A DNA stretch of 64,000 nucleotides, taken from positions 562,883 through 626,882 of the forward strand of contig NZ_KZ672952.1 of assembly GCF_002954775.1 (NCBI RefSeq), written 5' to 3'. Both the position numbers and the translations under genes were made by a program. The notes beneath the pieces were generated by a model. That model had not been told where the DNA came from. It searched no databases and was given only the letters and a program-made list of their open reading frames with translations. This DNA is from Streptomyces geranii. GTDB lineage: Bacteria; Actinomycetota; Actinomycetes; Streptomycetales; Streptomycetaceae. Below are positions 52,435 to 60,041 of this stretch, one piece after another (the stretch's first letter is position 1; the number at the start of each line of letters is the position of its first letter).

Positions 52435-53427
52435 ATGGTACGAGACCACGGTTTCCACCCGGTCCGGATCAAGCGGATCGTCCAGGAGACAGCCGACACG
52501 CGTACATACGTCCTCGACGCGCCCTTCCCCTATCGCGCCGGGCAGTTCTTGACGGTCCGAGCGTGCGGCGCTCTGCGCAGCTACTCGATGTCGAGTTCGC
52601 CGGACACCGACAGCGAGTTGATGACCACGGTGAAGCGGGTGCCGGGAGGACTGGTGTCGAACTGGATGCACGATCACCTCTCCCCCGGCGATCTCATCGA
52701 GACGACGTCCCCGGCGGGTGTCTTCTGCCTGCGCGAGGGGACGGCGCCGCTGCTCGCCCTCTGCGGCGGCAGCGGGGTCACACCGATCCTCTCCCTCGTG
52801 AAGACCGCGCTGGCCACGACCGGGCGCCGGGTTCGAGTCCTCGCCGCGAACCGGGACGCGGGGTCGGTCATCTTCGGCGACACGCTGTCCGAGCTGGCCG
52901 AACGGCACGCGGGCCGGTTCGAGATCCGGCACCACCTGGACGACCGGCAGGGCCTCGTGACAGCGCCGGAGATACGGGAGTTCGTGGCCGGCGACCTCGA
53001 CGCGGACTTCTATCTCTGCGGACCGGCGCCGTTCATGACGCTGGCGGAGGACACGCTGCTCGGGCAGGGGGTCGGGGCCGGGCAGCTCGTCGCCGAACGC
53101 TTCACGGTGCCGGAGCCGACGGTCGCTGCCGAGGCGGTGGCCGAGACCGGCGCCGGTACGGTCACCGTCGTCCTCGCCGGGAAGCGGCGCACGGTCGACC
53201 AGCATCCCCGGGAGTCGCTGTTGGAGAGCGCCCGCCGGGCCGGCCTGATGCCGCCCTTCTCCTGCGAGATGGGCAACTGCGGCACCTGCATCGCCCGGCT
53301 CACCGAGGGCGAGGCCAAGATGCGCGTCAACAACGCCCTGGACGACGACGAGGTCGCCGAGGGCTGGGTCCTGACCTGCCAGAGCGAACCGGTGACCCCG
53401 CACGTCACGGTCGAGTACGAGAGCTGA
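52435..53427 (+). CDS. FAD/[2Fe-2S] oxygenase reductase (KshB-like)
   Basis: A 330-residue three-domain electron-transfer protein. The FAD barrel has RSYSMSSSP (flavin) near residue 43. The NAD domain has LLALCGGSGVTPILS and YLCGPAPFM. The C-terminal plant-type [2Fe-2S] domain has CEMGNCGTC plus a later Cys in WVLTCQSE. It moves electrons from NADH to an oxygenase, as KshB does for 3-ketosteroid 9-alpha-hydroxylase. No Rieske oxygenase lies in the window, so it may feed an oxygenase elsewhere or the P450 ferredoxins here. Confidence 0.9.
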   Translation: MVRDHGFHPVRIKRIVQETADTRTYVLDAPFPYRAGQFLTVRACGALRSYSMSSSPDTDSELMTTVKRVPGGLVSNWMHDHLSPGDLIETTSPAGVFCLREGTAPLLALCGGSGVTPILSLVKTALATTGRRVRVLAANRDAGSVIFGDTLSELAERHAGRFEIRHHLDDRQGLVTAPEIREFVAGDLDADFYLCGPAPFMTLAEDTLLGQGVGAGQLVAERFTVPEPTVAAEAVAETGAGTVTVVLAGKRRTVDQHPRESLLESARRAGLMPPFSCEMGNCGTCIARLTEGEAKMRVNNALDDDEVAEGWVLTCQSEPVTPHVTVEYES

Positions 53428-53518
53428 GTGCGAGACACAAGACACGTGAGCCGAGAGCCGAGAGCCGACTGCGAGGACCGAAGCCCGCGCCCGCGCCCCA
53501 CCGACCGAAGAGGCACAC

Positions 53519-54241
53519 ATGGTTGATCTGGAACTCGAACTGGACGACGGCCTGGCGGTCATCACCATCAACCGCCCGCACGCCCGCAACGCCATCGCGC
53601 CCGCCACCATGGACGAGCTGGACAAGGCCCTCGACGCGGCGGCGGACGCCCGCGCGCTGGTCATCACGGGCGCCGGTGAGAAGGCCTTCGTGTCGGGCGG
53701 CGACCTCAAGGAACTCGCCGCGATCCGCACCGAGGACGAGGCGCTGGCGATGGCCCTGCGGATGCGCGGCGTCTGCGACCGCATCGCCGCATTCCCCGGT
53801 CCCGTGATCGCCGCCCTCAACGGCCACGCCTTCGGCGGCGGCGCCGAGGTCGCGGTGGCAGCCGACATCCGTGTCGCGGCCGACGACATCAGGATCGGCT
53901 TCAACCAGACCGCTCTGGCGATCATGCCCGCGTGGGGCGGCGCCGAACGGCTCGCCGCACTGGTCGGCAGGGGCCGGGCACTGCTGCTCGCCGGCACCGC
54001 GCAGATCCTCGACGCGCCGGAGGCGGCACAACTCGGCCTGGTGGACCGGGTGTTCCCCCGGCCCGCCTTCGAAGAGGGCTGGCGCACGCTGGCCCGCAGA
54101 CTCGCCACCCGCCCGGCACAGGAGATCAAGCGGGTCGTGTCGGGAGCCCTGACGGCGGACGAGGCGGCGCACGCCTTCGCCCGGCTGTGGGTGTCGGACG
54201 AGCACTGGCAGGCAGCGGAAAGGGTGATGTCCCGTGGATGA
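53519..54241 (+). CDS. Crotonase-family protein (second Glu replaced)
   Basis: A 240-residue crotonase with SGGDLKEL (CoA/oxyanion) and GGGAEVAVAADIRVAA, keeping the first catalytic Glu. At the second Glu position it reads IGFNQTALAIMPAWGG, so that residue is Gln. Decarboxylase or isomerase chemistry, or slower hydration, is possible. The 91-bp gap before it holds a small triple repeat of GAGCCGA (53448-53468). It overlaps the next gene by 8 bp. Confidence 0.85.
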   Translation: MVDLELELDDGLAVITINRPHARNAIAPATMDELDKALDAAADARALVITGAGEKAFVSGGDLKELAAIRTEDEALAMALRMRGVCDRIAAFPGPVIAALNGHAFGGGAEVAVAADIRVAADDIRIGFNQTALAIMPAWGGAERLAALVGRGRALLLAGTAQILDAPEAAQLGLVDRVFPRPAFEEGWRTLARRLATRPAQEIKRVVSGALTADEAAHAFARLWVSDEHWQAAERVMSRG

Positions 54242-55100
54242 CATACGAGTTGAGACCACAGGTGGGTACGGCGCCGCCGGAGCTGTCGCGGAGGCAGACG
54301 CCGACCGCCCACCCAGGTCCGCGCAGGCCGACCTGACCGACGTACGCACCGAGCCTGGTGGCGCGGCGGACGAACTCGGCCCCGTGCACGTCGAGTCGAG
54401 CCCGATCGGGCCGATCGTCCGTCCTCCGGACCCCACCGATCTCGTGATCCTCTACCTCCACGGCGACCGGCATCTCTCCGGCACCCCGGAGTCGGCGCTA
54501 GACCTCGCCGAGCGGCTCGCGCTGCGCACCGGTGCCGTGGTCGTCTGCCCGCGCTACCGCAGCTCGTTCCCGGGTGCCCTGGACGACGTACACGCGGTGT
54601 ACGCCTCCTGCCGGGCCCGGGGGCCGGTCGCGCTGGCCGGGGAGCGGCTCGGGGCCGGACTCGCGGCCTCGCTGCTGGTGCGACTGCGGGACATGGGGGC
54701 GGCGGCGCCGCAGTGCGCGGTGCTCGGCTCTGCGTTGCTCGATCTGACCCTGGACGCGCCGAGCCTGCTGTTCAACGCGGCGGCCGAGCCCTCCTTCGAC
54801 CTCGACGAACTCCGGCTGCGCGCCGCCCTCTACGCCGCCGGTACCGAGCCGACCAACCCGCTGCTCAGCCCCCTGCACGCCAACCTCCACGGGCTGCCGC
54901 CGGTGCAGCTGCTGGTCGCGGGCACCGATCCGCTGCTGGACGACTCGCTCGCGTTCGCCGCCCGCGCGGCCCGTTCCGGGGTCACCGTGGATCTGCGGGT
55001 GCGGGAGGACGCCGAGCGGCTGCGGCCCGAGACGGTGACGGCGATGGCCGGTTTCATTCGGGCGTGGACCCGATCAGAAGGGTCATCACGTCCCGCATGA
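54234..55100 (+). CDS. Alpha/beta hydrolase homologue lacking catalytic residues
   Basis: A 288-residue protein of the hormone-sensitive-lipase-like branch by overall pattern (LVILYLHGDRHLSG, VVVCPRYRSSFPGALDDVHAVY, LLVAGTDPLLDDSLAFA). The oxyanion HGGG reads HGDR, the nucleophile GDSAGG reads GERLGAG (Ser to Arg), and the C-terminal His is absent. It cannot be a normal serine esterase and may be a binding protein or non-enzymatic partner. About 60 N-terminal residues are disordered. It is coupled to the crotonase gene, and its end overlaps the convergent TetR gene by 47 bp. Confidence 0.78.
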   Translation: MDDIRVETTGGYGAAGAVAEADADRPPRSAQADLTDVRTEPGGAADELGPVHVESSPIGPIVRPPDPTDLVILYLHGDRHLSGTPESALDLAERLALRTGAVVVCPRYRSSFPGALDDVHAVYASCRARGPVALAGERLGAGLAASLLVRLRDMGAAAPQCAVLGSALLDLTLDAPSLLFNAAAEPSFDLDELRLRAALYAAGTEPTNPLLSPLHANLHGLPPVQLLVAGTDPLLDDSLAFAARAARSGVTVDLRVREDAERLRPETVTAMAGFIRAWTRSEGSSRPA

Positions 55101-55620
55101 TCTCGGGATAGTCGGACTGCTCGTCGTCCATCAGCCACTGGAGCTGCATCCCGTCGAGCATCGCCACCAGGGCGCTCGCGGCGGCGCGGGGCGTGAGGCC
55201 GCTGGGCAGCCGGTCGCCGTAGAGCTTGGTCAGATGGGCGACGGTGTTGTCGCGGATCGTGCGGTAGCGGTCGTGGCAGAACGCGTGGGCCGAATCGTCC
55301 CCGATGAGTCCCTCCGCGACCAGCGCGCTGTGGATCTGGACGAGCCCGGCGTTCTGGTGGTCGTATGTGACGACGGCGGCGACCAGGCTCGGCAGGTCCT
55401 TGTAGACATGGTCGGCCAGGTGTTCGCGGGCGAGGTCCTCGCGGCGCTGGAGAAGCGCTTGCAGCAGGCGTTTCTTGCTGGGGAAGTAGTGCAGGACGCC
55501 CTGCCGGGTCAGCCCGGCCCGCTCGGCGACGGCGTCGATGGAGGCTCTTCGGTAGCCGCGCGCGGCGAACACCTCCAGGGCAGCGTCCAGGATCTCCTCG
55601 CGCCGGGTCGTCGTCTCCAC
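55054..55620 (-). CDS. TetR-family transcriptional regulator
   Basis: A 188-residue protein with the N-terminal TetR helix-turn-helix (ILDAALEVFAARGYRRASIDAVAERAGLTRQGVLHYF, residues 9-45) and a helical ligand-binding C-terminal domain with many His and Tyr residues. TetR proteins bind 15-20 bp palindromes and are released by ligand, often acyl-CoA in catabolic clusters. It is the only TetR gene in the window, so it is the best candidate for the TGAGAATNNNATTCTCA sites. Its own upstream region carries a different palindrome, which weakens that link. Confidence 0.9.
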   Translation of the reverse strand: METTTRREEILDAALEVFAARGYRRASIDAVAERAGLTRQGVLHYFPSKKRLLQALLQRREDLAREHLADHVYKDLPSLVAAVVTYDHQNAGLVQIHSALVAEGLIGDDSAHAFCHDRYRTIRDNTVAHLTKLYGDRLPSGLTPRAAASALVAMLDGMQLQWLMDDEQSDYPEIMRDVMTLLIGSTPE

Positions 55621-55638
55621 GCGTCACCCTCTCCGCCG

Positions 55639-55658
55639 CCGGTACACCGATGTGCCGG
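55639..55658. promoter_or_regulatory. Imperfect palindrome upstream of TetR gene
   Basis: CCGGTACA-CCGA-TGTGCCGG has arms matching at 7 of 8 positions and begins 19 bp upstream of the TetR start. It is a possible autoregulatory site. It does not resemble the eight GAGAAT-type sites. Confidence 0.4.
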
Positions 55659-55759
55659 TACGGTCACCTCACCACACCGGCGGCCTTTCCGGCCACTGCC
55701 CGGTCGGCAGCGGTTTCCGGCCCGGTGCGCCGAAACACCGACGCCTGCCGCCGAAACAC

Positions 55760-55786
55760 CAACGCCCGCCGGAGAGGCGGGCGTTG
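55760..55786. terminator. Stem-loop terminator
   Basis: An 11-bp perfect stem (55760-55770 with 55776-55786) with a 5-base loop. It lies 20 bp past the stop of the DUF1330 gene on the minus strand and should end the P450-ferredoxin-DUF1330 transcript. Confidence 0.75.
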
Positions 55787-55805
55787 ATTCGGTTCGGGGC
55801 CGGGG

Positions 55806-56117
55806 TCAGCCGTTGGCGGCAGGCGGCTCGAAGCCCGCGACGATCACCATGTTGGAGTCGGCCGCCGCGTGCCGCAGGGGCTTGGCCTCGCCGTACTCGG
55901 CGGACTCGTACCAGGCGCGGGCCGCCTCCACCGACTCGAACTCCAGGACGACGGTCCGGTCACCGTGCCACTCGCCCTCCAACTGCTGCGGCGTGTCGTC
56001 GACGGCCAGGACCGACCCGCCGCTCGCGACCAGCGAGGCCCCGGCGGCACGGGCGTAGACCTCCAGGCCCGCCGGATCCTTGATGCTCTCGGTGACGATG
56101 ACATAGCCCTTGGGCAT
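55806..56117 (-). CDS. DUF1330 family protein
   Basis: A 103-residue ferredoxin-like alpha/beta dimer protein (MPKGYVIVTESIKDPAGLEVYARAA, then VVLEFESVEAARAWYESAEY), matching the DUF1330 group. Function is not established; members occur in catabolic and secondary-metabolism clusters. It starts at ATG 56117 with GGAGAGATCC upstream, 38 bp after the ferredoxin gene. It is followed by a strong terminator, so it closes the P450 operon. Confidence 0.85.
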   Translation of the reverse strand: MPKGYVIVTESIKDPAGLEVYARAAGASLVASGGSVLAVDDTPQQLEGEWHGDRTVVLEFESVEAARAWYESAEYGEAKPLRHAAADSNMVIVAGFEPPAANG

Positions 56118-56155
56118 GGATCTCTCCTCATCTGGGACCACTGTGCCGACGGGCC

Positions 56156-56344
56156 TCAGCTCAGCACGATGGCCCGCTCGGGGCAACTGCCCACCGCCGT
56201 GCGCACCGCGTTCTCGTGCTCGGCGGGGATCTCGGGCACCAGTACCTCGGCGTACCCGTCGTCGGTGAGGTCGAAGACCTCCGGGCACAGGGTCCAGCAC
56301 ACGCCGTGCCCTCGGCAGCGGTCCTCGTCCACGGCGGCCTTCAT
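56156..56344 (-). CDS. [3Fe-4S] ferredoxin for P450
   Basis: A 62-residue ferredoxin of the actinobacterial P450-partner type: CRGHGVCWTLCPEVF near the N-terminus and SCPERAI near the C-terminus, giving three cluster cysteines plus an extra Cys in WTLC. It begins in an ATGA overlap with the P450 stop, so one-to-one pairing is expected. It carries electrons from a ferredoxin reductase to the P450. The extra Cys could allow a [4Fe-4S] form. Confidence 0.9.
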   Translation of the reverse strand: MKAAVDEDRCRGHGVCWTLCPEVFDLTDDGYAEVLVPEIPAEHENAVRTAVGSCPERAIVLS

Positions 56345-57636
56345 CGGGCGGGCTCCTCTGCGGGTGCGGGCGTGAACTCCAGGCCGAGGTGGGTCAGTCC
56401 GCGCAGGATGTACGTCGGCAGGTACCGGTACCGGCGGGCGTCGGCGGGGCCGTGCACACGGTCCGAGATCCTGATGTCGGACGTGCGGTCGAGGATGCGC
56501 TCGATGGCCACCCGGGCCTCGGCGCGGGCCAGGGGTGCGCCGGGGCAGGTGTGGACGCCTCGGCCGAAGGCGAGGTGGTGGCGGGCGTTGGCGCGCGTGG
56601 CGTCGAAGGTCTGCGGGTCCTCGAAGTGGCGGGGGTCGCGGTTCGCGGCGCCGTTCAGGACCATGAGCGTGGTGCCGGCGGGGATGTCGACGCCGCCGAC
56701 GGTGGTGGGTGTGCGGGAGAGCCGGAAGTCGCCCTTGATGGGGCTCTCCATCCGCAGTGCCTCCTCGACGAAGTTGGGGACGCGGTCCCGCTCGGCACGC
56801 AACAGGGCCTGGATCTCGGGCTGTTCGGCGATCACCTTGAGCGCGTTGCTGAGCAGTCGGACGGTGGTCTCCTGACCGGCGGCGAAGAGGTTGGTGGCGA
56901 CGCGGGCGACGTCGGCGACCTCGGGGGTCGAGCCGTCGGGGAAGGTGGCGATGGCGAGGCCGGTGATCACGTCGTCGCGGGGTTCCCTGCGTCGGTCCTC
57001 GACGTACTCCGCGAACCGCCCGTACAGGTACTCCAGCGGGCTGTGTGCCATCTCGCCCTTGGTGCTGCCGACACCGGCGCCGGACCGCGGCTGGTGCTGG
57101 AGCCGCTCGACGAACTCCTCCCGGTCGGAATCCGGGATGCCGAGCAGGTCGGTGATGACCCGCAGAGTGAAGGGCCCGGCGAAGCCGCCGATGAAGTCGC
57201 CCTCGCCCGCGGCCAGATACTCGTCGAGCTGGGCGTCGGCGAGGTGCCACATGGACGCCTCGTTCTCCTTGAGCCGCCTCGGCGTGATGAGCCGCATCAG
57301 CAGCCCGCGGTGGGCCGTGTGCAGGGGCGGGTCGAGCGTCGGCAGCTGGTCGCTCATGGGGAGTTCGTCCCGGTGGCGCTCGATCAGTTCGCTGACGTCG
57401 TCGCCCTCCAGCGGGACCGGGAACCCCGGGAAGGGCCCGGTCACCGACACGCACGACGAGAAGGTCTCGGAGTCGCTGAAGACCTGCACCGCCTCGTCGT
57501 ACCCGGTCACCATCATCACGTCGTGATGGCTCTCGCGCTGTACGGGGCATCGGCCGCGCAGGGCCTCGAAGTACGGGTAGGGGTCCGCGACGGGCCCCTC
57601 GTCGCGGAAGAAGTCGATCGCGTCGAAGTCGTTCAC
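56341..57636 (-). CDS. Cytochrome P450
   Basis: A 431-residue soluble bacterial P450. It has the I-helix oxygen-binding motif AAGQETTV, the ExxR in EEALRMES, and the haem ligand Cys in FGRGVHTCPGAPLARAE. GTG 57636 is chosen over an upstream codon at 57681 because GGAG is nearby and the family begins near NDFDAIDFF. It is followed by its own ferredoxin. A GAGAA-type operator lies 59 bp upstream. Hydroxylation of the imported substrate or an intermediate is inferred. Confidence 0.9.
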   Translation of the reverse strand: MNDFDAIDFFRDEGPVADPYPYFEALRGRCPVQRESHHDVMMVTGYDEAVQVFSDSETFSSCVSVTGPFPGFPVPLEGDDVSELIERHRDELPMSDQLPTLDPPLHTAHRGLLMRLITPRRLKENEASMWHLADAQLDEYLAAGEGDFIGGFAGPFTLRVITDLLGIPDSDREEFVERLQHQPRSGAGVGSTKGEMAHSPLEYLYGRFAEYVEDRRREPRDDVITGLAIATFPDGSTPEVADVARVATNLFAAGQETTVRLLSNALKVIAEQPEIQALLRAERDRVPNFVEEALRMESPIKGDFRLSRTPTTVGGVDIPAGTTLMVLNGAANRDPRHFEDPQTFDATRANARHHLAFGRGVHTCPGAPLARAEARVAIERILDRTSDIRISDRVHGPADARRYRYLPTYILRGLTHLGLEFTPAPAEEPAR

Positions 57637-57694
57637 GGCCTGTACGGCTCCCTTCGTCACCCTGACGACCGACGATAGCAATGCTCTTCAATTA

Positions 57695-57711
57695 TGAGAA
57701 GCTCATTTCCG
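57695..57711. promoter_or_regulatory. 17-bp palindromic operator, site 8
   Basis: TGAGAAGCTCATTTCCG matches TGAGAATNNNATTCTCA at 10 of 14 arm positions and shares the ATTTCC arm with site 1. It lies 59 bp upstream of the P450 start and 11 bp past the end of the dehydrogenase gene at 57722. Confidence 0.45.
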
Positions 57712-57721
57712 CCACCGGGAA

Positions 57722-58576
57722 CTACCCTGTGAGCCGCCTTACGGAGATCAGTGGCCGTTCGGCCCGCGCCATGAGGGCGAGGGCGTCGTCGGCGGTCCGC
57801 ATCACGGTCGCGCCCGCCGGTGTCCCGGCGCCCTCGGCGAGGTCGGCCAGCAGTCGCGCGTCCTTGCGCAGCAGCGGTCCGCCATGGGCGGCGATCCGGT
57901 CGAGGGTGCCCCCGGCCGCCGCGACCCGGCCGAGCGCGAAACTGGCCCCGCTGCCGTGCGCGAGGACGTCGGCGAGGCCGGCCGGGTCGATGTCGAGAGT
58001 GCGCCCGAGGGCGAGTACGTCGGCGGAGGTGGCCAGATTCGCCGTGAACAGGGCGTTGTTGAGCAGCTTGGCGACCTGCCCCGAGCCCAGCGGGCCCATG
58101 TGGACGACCGGGTCGCCGAACGTCTCGAAGACCCGTCGGCAGAAGGCGACGGTCCCGGACTCGCCGCCGACCATGACCAGCAGCCGCCCCTCGGCCGCCG
58201 CACCGCCGCCTCCGCTGACCGGCGCGTCGACCAGGGTGACCCCGCGCAGACGGGCCCGGTCGGCGAGGCGACGGCAGGTGTCGGGGTGGACGGTGCTGTG
58301 CACGGCGATCACCCCGCCCTGGCGGAGCCCGGTGAGGACGCCCTCGTCACCGGCGATCACCTCCTCGACGTCCGCGTCGTCGCCGACGCACACGCACACG
58401 AGGTCGCTGGCGGTCGCCAACTCGGCTGCGGATGAGGCCCGTTGGGCGGGCGTACCGGCGAAGGGGGTGAGCGTGGCGGGCCGTCTCGCCCACAGGGTCG
58501 TGGTGAAGCCCGCGTCGACGACGCGCCGTGCCATGGGCCCGCCCTGGACGCCGAGCCCGATGAAGCCGACGCGCAT
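57722..58576 (-). CDS. 3-Hydroxyisobutyrate dehydrogenase-like enzyme
   Basis: A 284-residue beta-hydroxyacid dehydrogenase: GFIGLGVQGGPMA (NAD(P) site, residues 4-16), DAPVSGGGGAAAEG (substrate motif) and GSGQVAKLLNNAL with the catalytic Lys. It oxidises a 3-hydroxy acid such as 3-hydroxyisobutyrate or a related branched acid. Its start shares one base with the DoxX stop, so the two are coupled. It is the last gene of the right-hand minus-strand operon. Confidence 0.87.
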   Translation of the reverse strand: MRVGFIGLGVQGGPMARRVVDAGFTTTLWARRPATLTPFAGTPAQRASSAAELATASDLVCVCVGDDADVEEVIAGDEGVLTGLRQGGVIAVHSTVHPDTCRRLADRARLRGVTLVDAPVSGGGGAAAEGRLLVMVGGESGTVAFCRRVFETFGDPVVHMGPLGSGQVAKLLNNALFTANLATSADVLALGRTLDIDPAGLADVLAHGSGASFALGRVAAAGGTLDRIAAHGGPLLRKDARLLADLAEGAGTPAGATVMRTADDALALMARAERPLISVRRLTG

Positions 58577-59136
58577 CAGCCGGCCTCCTGCGCGGCCGGT
58601 TCGGTCGCCGGTGCTTCCGATGCTTCCGGTGCCTTCGCCGTGGGCCGCTCGGGACGCCAGAAGGTCGCGAGCATCCCCGCCGTCGCCGCCACGGCCACGC
58701 CGAGCGCGATGCCGCCGCCCGCCCAGCCGGTGATCTCGATGTCCGCCGCGTGGTCCAGGGAGACCTTGCCGGGTCCGAAGACCCCCAGCGCGACCGAGAT
58801 CACGGCGAGCGTCAGGACGTACTCATAGCCGTCCTTGAACACGAAGAACCCGTTGGTCCGGTGGGCGAGGAGCCCCGCGACCAGCATCACCGAGACGACG
58901 GCCGCGCAGGCCAGCGGGGTGAACAGGCCGAGGACCAGCAGCGCGCCCGCGCCGATCTCGGTGACGACGCTCATCCACGCCTGCAGCTTCCCGTGCCGCA
59001 GCCCGAGTCCGCCGAACCAGCGGGCCGTGCCCTCGATCTTTCCGCCGCCCCGCCAGTGGTTGAGCCCGTGCGCGATCATGATGACGCCCAGAACCACCCG
59101 TACGACCAGCAACGCGACCACTTCCGCGTTCGTCAA
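58576..59136 (-). CDS. DoxX-family membrane protein
   Basis: A 186-residue membrane protein with four predicted helices (VALLVVRVVLGVIMIAHG, IGAGALLVLGLFTPLACAA, VSVMLVAGLLAH, YVLTLAVISVALG) and the DoxX/SURF4-like loop HWRGGGKIEGTARWFGGLGL. It probably starts at TTG 59136, in a TTGA overlap with the hydrolase gene. The C-terminal tail is Ala/Pro/Glu-rich. Bacterial DoxX proteins are linked to quinone or redox homeostasis; here it might serve the P450 or dehydrogenase electron flow. Confidence 0.82.
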   Translation of the reverse strand: MTNAEVVALLVVRVVLGVIMIAHGLNHWRGGGKIEGTARWFGGLGLRHGKLQAWMSVVTEIGAGALLVLGLFTPLACAAVVSVMLVAGLLAHRTNGFFVFKDGYEYVLTLAVISVALGVFGPGKVSLDHAADIEITGWAGGGIALGVAVAATAGMLATFWRPERPTAKAPEASEAPATEPAAQEAG

Positions 59137-60041
59137 CTTGCTCTCCCCTGCTGCCGTTCGGCGACCTGCGCCGCCGAAGCCTGTTCCTCGCGTGCGAGCA
59201 CGCACTCCTCCACGAACGACAGCACCTTGAGGTGATAGGCCAAAGAGGTCAACCCAATGCTCAAGTTGTGTCCACCGCCCGTCTGTTCGTCGACGGCCAC
59301 CCGGGGCGACGCGGTGAACAGGGAGGCGATGTCGGCGAGCGCCGAGGGTCCGCCGCTCCACACCCGCTCGTGCTCGCCGAGCGTGTAGTGGACGGGGACG
59401 CGTATCCGTGGGGCGAGCTGGGGAAACGTGTCGATCCAAGTCCGGGCGACGGCACCCTCGTACGCGGGTGAACGCGACGCGATGCGGGCGCCGCCGACCA
59501 CGTCGTCCGCGTACAGGCGGGACGGCTGCCACAGCAGGTCGCGCACCCCGGCGTTCGGTGGCCGGTGGCGCCAGTCGCCGAGGATGCCGGCCGCGTCGGC
59601 GTGGTGACGGCGTCCGGTGCCGGCGATCTCCAGGCCGAGCAGGCCGGGGCCGCGCCGTTCGTCTGCCGCCATGCGGACCCCGAGTTCGGAGCCGATGGAG
59701 TGGGCCAGCACGAAGACACCGGCCCCGCGCGGTCGCGAGGCCAACAGCCGCTCCACGGCTCCGTAGGCGACGTCGACGCGCCGTTCGGCTGAGGTGAACT
59801 CGTCGGCGTGCGGGGCCGAACTCCCGTATCCGGGACGGTCGATGGCGATGACGGTGAAGCCGAGGGACTCGCCGACGCGGAGCAGGGACAGCCGGGGCCG
59901 GTCCGGGTAGTCGAAGTACCCGGAGAACGCGGCCCCGCCGTGCAGGGCGAGGACGACCGCGCGCGGCTGCCGTGCCTCGCGCAGCAGTGCCGATACGGCG
60001 ATGCCGTCCACGTCTACGACGACGCGTGAGGCACCGGTCAT
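59133..60041 (-). CDS. Alpha/beta hydrolase
   Basis: A 302-residue alpha/beta hydrolase. The oxyanion region is ALHGGAAFSGYF, the nucleophile elbow LAHSIGSELG, an acidic residue lies in TLGEHERVW, and the His is in GGGHNLSIG. Unlike the protein at 54234 it keeps Ser and His. It may hydrolyse an ester, lactone or ring-opened diketone in the pathway. ATGA overlap with the aldolase/thiolase fusion upstream and TTGA overlap with doxX downstream show tight coupling. Confidence 0.85.
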   Translation of the reverse strand: MTGASRVVVDVDGIAVSALLREARQPRAVVLALHGGAAFSGYFDYPDRPRLSLLRVGESLGFTVIAIDRPGYGSSAPHADEFTSAERRVDVAYGAVERLLASRPRGAGVFVLAHSIGSELGVRMAADERRGPGLLGLEIAGTGRRHHADAAGILGDWRHRPPNAGVRDLLWQPSRLYADDVVGGARIASRSPAYEGAVARTWIDTFPQLAPRIRVPVHYTLGEHERVWSGGPSALADIASLFTASPRVAVDEQTGGGHNLSIGLTSLAYHLKVLSFVEECVLAREEQASAAQVAERQQGRAS

